Positions 61,137 through 64,000 of a stretch of 64,000 nt of DNA are shown here, piece by piece. The stretch is from Mesaphorura yosii (Eukaryota > Arthropoda > Collembola > Poduromorpha > Tullbergiidae). The notes under the pieces are model-generated. The model did not search any database, had not been told where the DNA came from, and saw only the letters and a program-made list of their open reading frames with translations. The position numbers and the translations under genes were made by a program. The stretch's first letter is position 1, and each line of letters begins with the position of its first letter. The stretch is taken from contig WIXG01000084.1 in NCBI GenBank assembly GCA_009869945.1, positions 62,001 to 126,000 of the forward strand. The letters run 5' to 3'.

Positions 61137-62747
61137 TTAGGCAACCTTCTGTGCCGCTTCACGGATCTTCGCACGCTCGATCTTTGCAAGACGTGCAGCG
61201 CTCTTCGCTCCAAGCACACCACCTCCCCAGTGACGACGAAGTTCTTCGTATCTGTCGTTGAAGTTGGTCTTAACCGCCTCCAGCAACTTGGTGAACTGAT
61301 TTTTATCCGCGCTGTCAACTTGAGTCAGAGCCACACAGGAGCAAGTCTTGCGATGAACCAAGAGCCCCAGGCGAGACTTTCCTTTGACAATACAGTAAGG
61401 AATTCCCATCTTACGGCAGAGGGTTGGCAAAGAAAGCACCAACTGGAATAAAGACAGACAAAACACAAAATATTAATATTTTTACTTGCGTCATGCGTTC
61501 CCGGCTGATGAGCAGATAAATTGTCGAATTTTGTAATAGTGAACAGTGACTCAGTGTTAAAAAGCTCGAGTTTTACTCTACACGATTGTCTTCAGGTGAA
61601 GAAATTCATAAGCATCATCGTCAATTCAGTCCGTTTCCAAAATAGTACACCACAAAGGAAATTCTTGTCTATACCTCAAGTGGATCCACATCATGTGCAA
61701 TGACGACCAATTGTGCTTTCTTCTGCTCGATAGCACGGGTGACGCTGTTGGCTCCCTGCTTCAGAAGAGTAAAACGCTTCGCTGGTGGTTCATCTTTGCC
61801 CTTAGCCTTGGACTCTGCCTTTGACTTCAGACGAGCCCTTCTTGCGGCCCTTGTTTCAGGCTTGTATTTGTCCAACAAACGAAACAGTTGTTTTGCTGCA
61901 AGCATAATTTCAGATTAGCGATTGTTGTGAATTCACTAGTTCATTAATGCATTAAAAAACGACAGTTTTGTGACATCTAGCATGTTAGATTTTACTTACC
62001 AATCCACATGCACTGTCATTGTGCAACTCCATGAGAATACTGGCACATTTGTACCCGTAATTCTCAGGAGGCACTGCATAGTGCTTACTTTTATTGTGGA
62101 ATAATTAAGTTCGGAATTCAACGGGTTGATGGTATACCTGTCTGGCGATCCACAGTATGTCTAAATTGGTTAATTGGTGGTGGAATTTTAAGCCTCTCTT
62201 CAAGAACCTTCTTCTGGCGTTGCACACGAATGTATCTTGGCCATTTAATGAAGCGACTCAAGTCACGAGTTGGCTGAACATCTTGTCCAATTCCAAAATT
62301 CCGGACTCTCTTCTCGAATAGCGGATTAAGCTTCTTCTTTTGCTCGACCCTCTTCGTGGCTAAAGCTGGGGCAGCTGCCACTTTCTTGCCAGTTCCCTTC
62401 TTCTTGATAGGCTAGAAACAGAACAGAGCATACAATTAGCGATCAGCTACCCACATATGGATGCAGCATCAGTGCTTGCCAGATCCAGATCCAATCCACT
62501 TTAATCATCCCACGGCAATTAAAGTTCTCAGATGGAGGTGCATGTTCTTTTTTAATCAGAACTCATTCGAATTTAGTAGAAGATTTATCATCATTGAAAT
62601 AGATTAGCCTTTAATTTGAAAACCTAAGGAGCCCTCGTACACTACGCGTTCATAGTTCCAGTCACTACAGTTCAGAGTTCAGTAGGACCACTGATAAAAT
62701 ATTCGAAATGTAGAAATATTTACTTGGCTTACCTTCTTTTGAACCAT
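61137..62747 (-). CDS. RpL7A: 60S ribosomal protein L7a (eL8)
   Basis: Large-subunit ribosomal protein of the L7Ae/eL8 kink-turn-binding superfamily. Four coding exons, 62747-62733 (only MVQKK), 62411-62138, 61895-61675 and 61442-61137, give 271 residues, usual for eL8. Signature parts: basic N-terminus ([13 protein letters not shown]), [39 protein letters not shown], the L7Ae fold ([31 protein letters not shown]), [18 protein letters not shown], and C-terminal [20 protein letters not shown]. The 15-base first coding exon ending just after the ATG is typical of ribosomal protein genes. Intron 3 carries a U36-type snoRNA and introns 1 and 2 carry weaker RNA candidates. It is divergent from PSMD13. 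Confidence 0.98.
61547..61623 (-). ncRNA. SNORD36: Box C/D snoRNA, U36 (SNORD36) type, in RpL7A intron 3
   Basis: On minus: terminal stem TGAC (61,623-61,620) pairing with GTCA (61,550-61,547), box C ATGATGC (61,618-61,612; consensus RTGATGA, last base deviates), box D' CTGA (61,595-61,592) and box D CTGA (61,554-61,551). Directly upstream of D' the guide is the exact complement of GTGAAGAAATTCA (plus 61,596-61,608), a universally conserved 28S segment. Upstream of D, starting one base away, the guide complements GTTAAAAAGCTCG (plus 61,556-61,568) of 18S. By the box-plus-five rule the targets are adenines in GUGAA and GUUA. Human U36 modifies 28S A3703 and 18S A668 and is hosted by RPL7A, which I believe are these sites. 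Host, size and both guides agree. Confidence 0.88.
62000..62083 (-). ncRNA. Strongly folded element in RpL7A intron 2 (structured RNA or cassette exon)
   Basis: On minus, GTGC-CTCC-TGAGAAT pairs with ATTCTCA-GGAG-GCAC across bulges of one and two bases. An upper stem GGTAC/GTGCC closes an AAAT loop, and an outer CAC/ATGCA helix pairs with TGCAT/GTG across an 8-base bulge. This could be a pre-miRNA-like or other structured intronic RNA; no box C is present. The same stretch (62,073-62,000) is also open, preceded by CTATGCAG and followed by a perfect GTAAGT donor. As an exon it would add 74 bases and shift the RpL7A frame to an early stop. Confidence 0.4.
62524..62598 (-). ncRNA. Weak box C/D-like candidate in RpL7A intron 1
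   Basis: On minus, a perfect box C ATGATGA (62,594-62,588), possible D' CTGA (62,559-62,556) and D CTGA (62,531-62,528). Size (about 70 bases) and position in a snoRNA host gene fit. Only a 3-base terminal pairing is visible and I cannot place either guide on rRNA, so it may be chance. Confidence 0.25.
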
Positions 62748-63275
62748 TTTGATGTAGAGTGTAACTAATCTGTAGAAACTAACTCGACTTTAATTAATTT
62801 AGAACCCCACGGATCCAAAACACAATTAACACGTCAACGCTCCTCTACGAGTTGTTGCAATATGCCGTGTGCTTGCCATGCATAGCTTGCAAACGAGCAA
62901 CCACGCCGGCAAGTGATTGGAAGCATGGCCTACGTTCTTTTGTAACTCCTTCATAAATGCGTTGCATGGCGCACGCGGTATTTAGTCTAAACTAGGTTCT
63001 TGACAAAATGCGCGAATCTCACCAAGAAGTTGAATGACTCGGTGAAATTTCGAACCCAATCGAGCATACCCCCGCACGACTTGCACCTGTCATTAAAATT
63101 AACGTACCAGTGATTAAACACAACACTGATTGGATTCAAGAACCAATTTTCTTGTTCATTCGAAAAGCAAAAAGCAGGTACGGTTTGATTTTCGTTTATC
63201 GTGTTTCGTTCTTGACATGAGTCAACAGCGATTCTAACAGCTTACGTTACGTTTGTAATTTAGAACATCGTAATC
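62748..63275. promoter_or_regulatory. Divergent promoter region RpL7A / PSMD13
   Basis: The 528 bases between the two start codons must serve both genes (RpL7A left, PSMD13 right) and includes both 5' UTRs. No TATA box found for either. TGAGTCA at 63,218-63,224, 52 bases before the PSMD13 ATG, matches an AP-1/CNC-bZIP core. Confidence 0.6.
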
Positions 63276-64000
63276 ATGGCTCTCGACGTGAGTGGATACC
63301 TTCGTGAACAAGAGCAGAAAGCCTCCCAGGCAGCGCTCAGTGGAGGCAGTGATGAACTGGCAAATCAATGGGCAGAACTTGACAAATTGTACACGAAAAA
63401 ATTATGGCATCAGTTGACAGTCACACTGCTGCAATTTGCGAACAACAAGAATGTGAACTTGGTCGAATTGTACGAGAAGTTCGTCAGAGACTTTGAGATG
63501 AGGTGAGCAGAACGAAATGTGACACGCGGTGGACTGGCACTGAGTGGATCTTGTTTAAATAGCCATTCCGGAATTGATAAAATCGACTTTATCTTTGGCT
63601 GTTCAATTTGCAGAATCAATCCATTATCCTTCACGGAACTTGTTATACTTATTCTTGGGCAAATACCTTCATCAGATGATCAACTTGCTTTCTTGGAGAA
63701 AAATGAACCAAAAATTAAGGCTAGCAAGGAAGCGCAAGCTTTGTGCAAGCTCACAAAAGGAAAAATTAAGTTGGATCAGAAGAAATATCAAGAAACGAAG
63801 GTACGGAATTGGTTTGCAATGCACGTAAAGTTTTGAGAACTTATTGTTAAGAGTGATGTTTCTCTGTCCTCTGCGTAGGATATTCTTGAAGAAGTCGAAG
63901 AAATGCTGAACGCAATGGATGGCATTTGCACAGTTCACGGCCGATTCTACTTACTCCAGAGTGGGCTTCATCATCATCTAAACGAAACATCGGAGTATTA
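63276..64000 (+). CDS. PSMD13: 26S proteasome regulatory subunit PSMD13 / Rpn9 (partial, 5' part)
   Basis: Non-ATPase lid subunit of the 19S regulatory particle, which helps assemble the lid around Rpn11. Three exons are visible: 63276-63502, 63614-63800 and 63879 to the window end. They code about 178 residues of an expected 380. Conserved parts: WAELDKLYTKKLWHQLTV near residue 35, INPLSFTELVILIL, LAFLEKNEPKIKASKEAQAL, and DILEEVEEMLNAMDG then VHGRFYLLQSG. These are the N-terminal helical repeats; the PCI domain lies beyond the window. The ATG at 63,276 has context AATCATGG and gives the family's usual N-terminus (MALDVSGYLREQ). Introns are 111 and 78 bases. Confidence 0.95.

Noticed and set aside
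61896-62137. Box C/D snoRNA in RpL7A intron 2
   Set aside because: CTGA words are present but no box C (RTGATGA) occurs at a usable distance; the hairpin there is a different kind of element.

Overview
This is eukaryotic nuclear DNA from an invertebrate, most likely an arthropod. All genes have GT-AG introns, base composition is AT-leaning, and the proteins read as animal orthologues. I could not fix the order. A decayed mobile-element protein of a kind I associate with springtail and hemipteran genomes hints at a hexapod, but that is only a hint.

Layout. About 1-5,700: no gene recognised. About 5,700-55,550 (minus strand): one very large FHOD-type formin gene, read right to left. Its FH2-coding exons are packed into 2.3 kb with introns of 65-76 bases, while the N-terminal introns reach 8.4 and 16.8 kb. 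Seventeen FHOD exons from 43,447 down to 5,808 join in phase into a 1,405-residue protein (GBD/FH3, short FH1, FH2, DAD). Upstream, a further set of phase-compatible exons (55,553 to 45,142) codes for about 1,250-1,290 residues of serine-rich low-complexity protein, which I infer to be the N-terminal extension of a long isoform. The largest intron carries, on the opposite strand, a broken mobile-element gene (31,950-33,690).

56,900-64,000: a compact housekeeping cluster. It holds BTF3/NAC-beta, a saccharopine dehydrogenase-like oxidoreductase and ribosomal protein eL8 (RpL7A), all on minus, then proteasome subunit PSMD13/Rpn9 on plus, cut off by the window end. RpL7A and PSMD13 are divergent with about 530 bases between start codons.

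The best non-coding find is a box C/D snoRNA in intron 3 of RpL7A. It has two 13-base antisense guides, one against 28S and one against 18S rRNA, and matches the U36 (SNORD36) family, which in vertebrates is also hosted by RPL7A. RpL7A intron 2 holds a second strongly folded element that could instead be a frame-breaking cassette exon. The cluster genes serve protein synthesis and turnover: ribosome, nascent-chain complex, proteasome and rRNA modification. FHOD is a cytoskeletal gene with no evident functional link to them.
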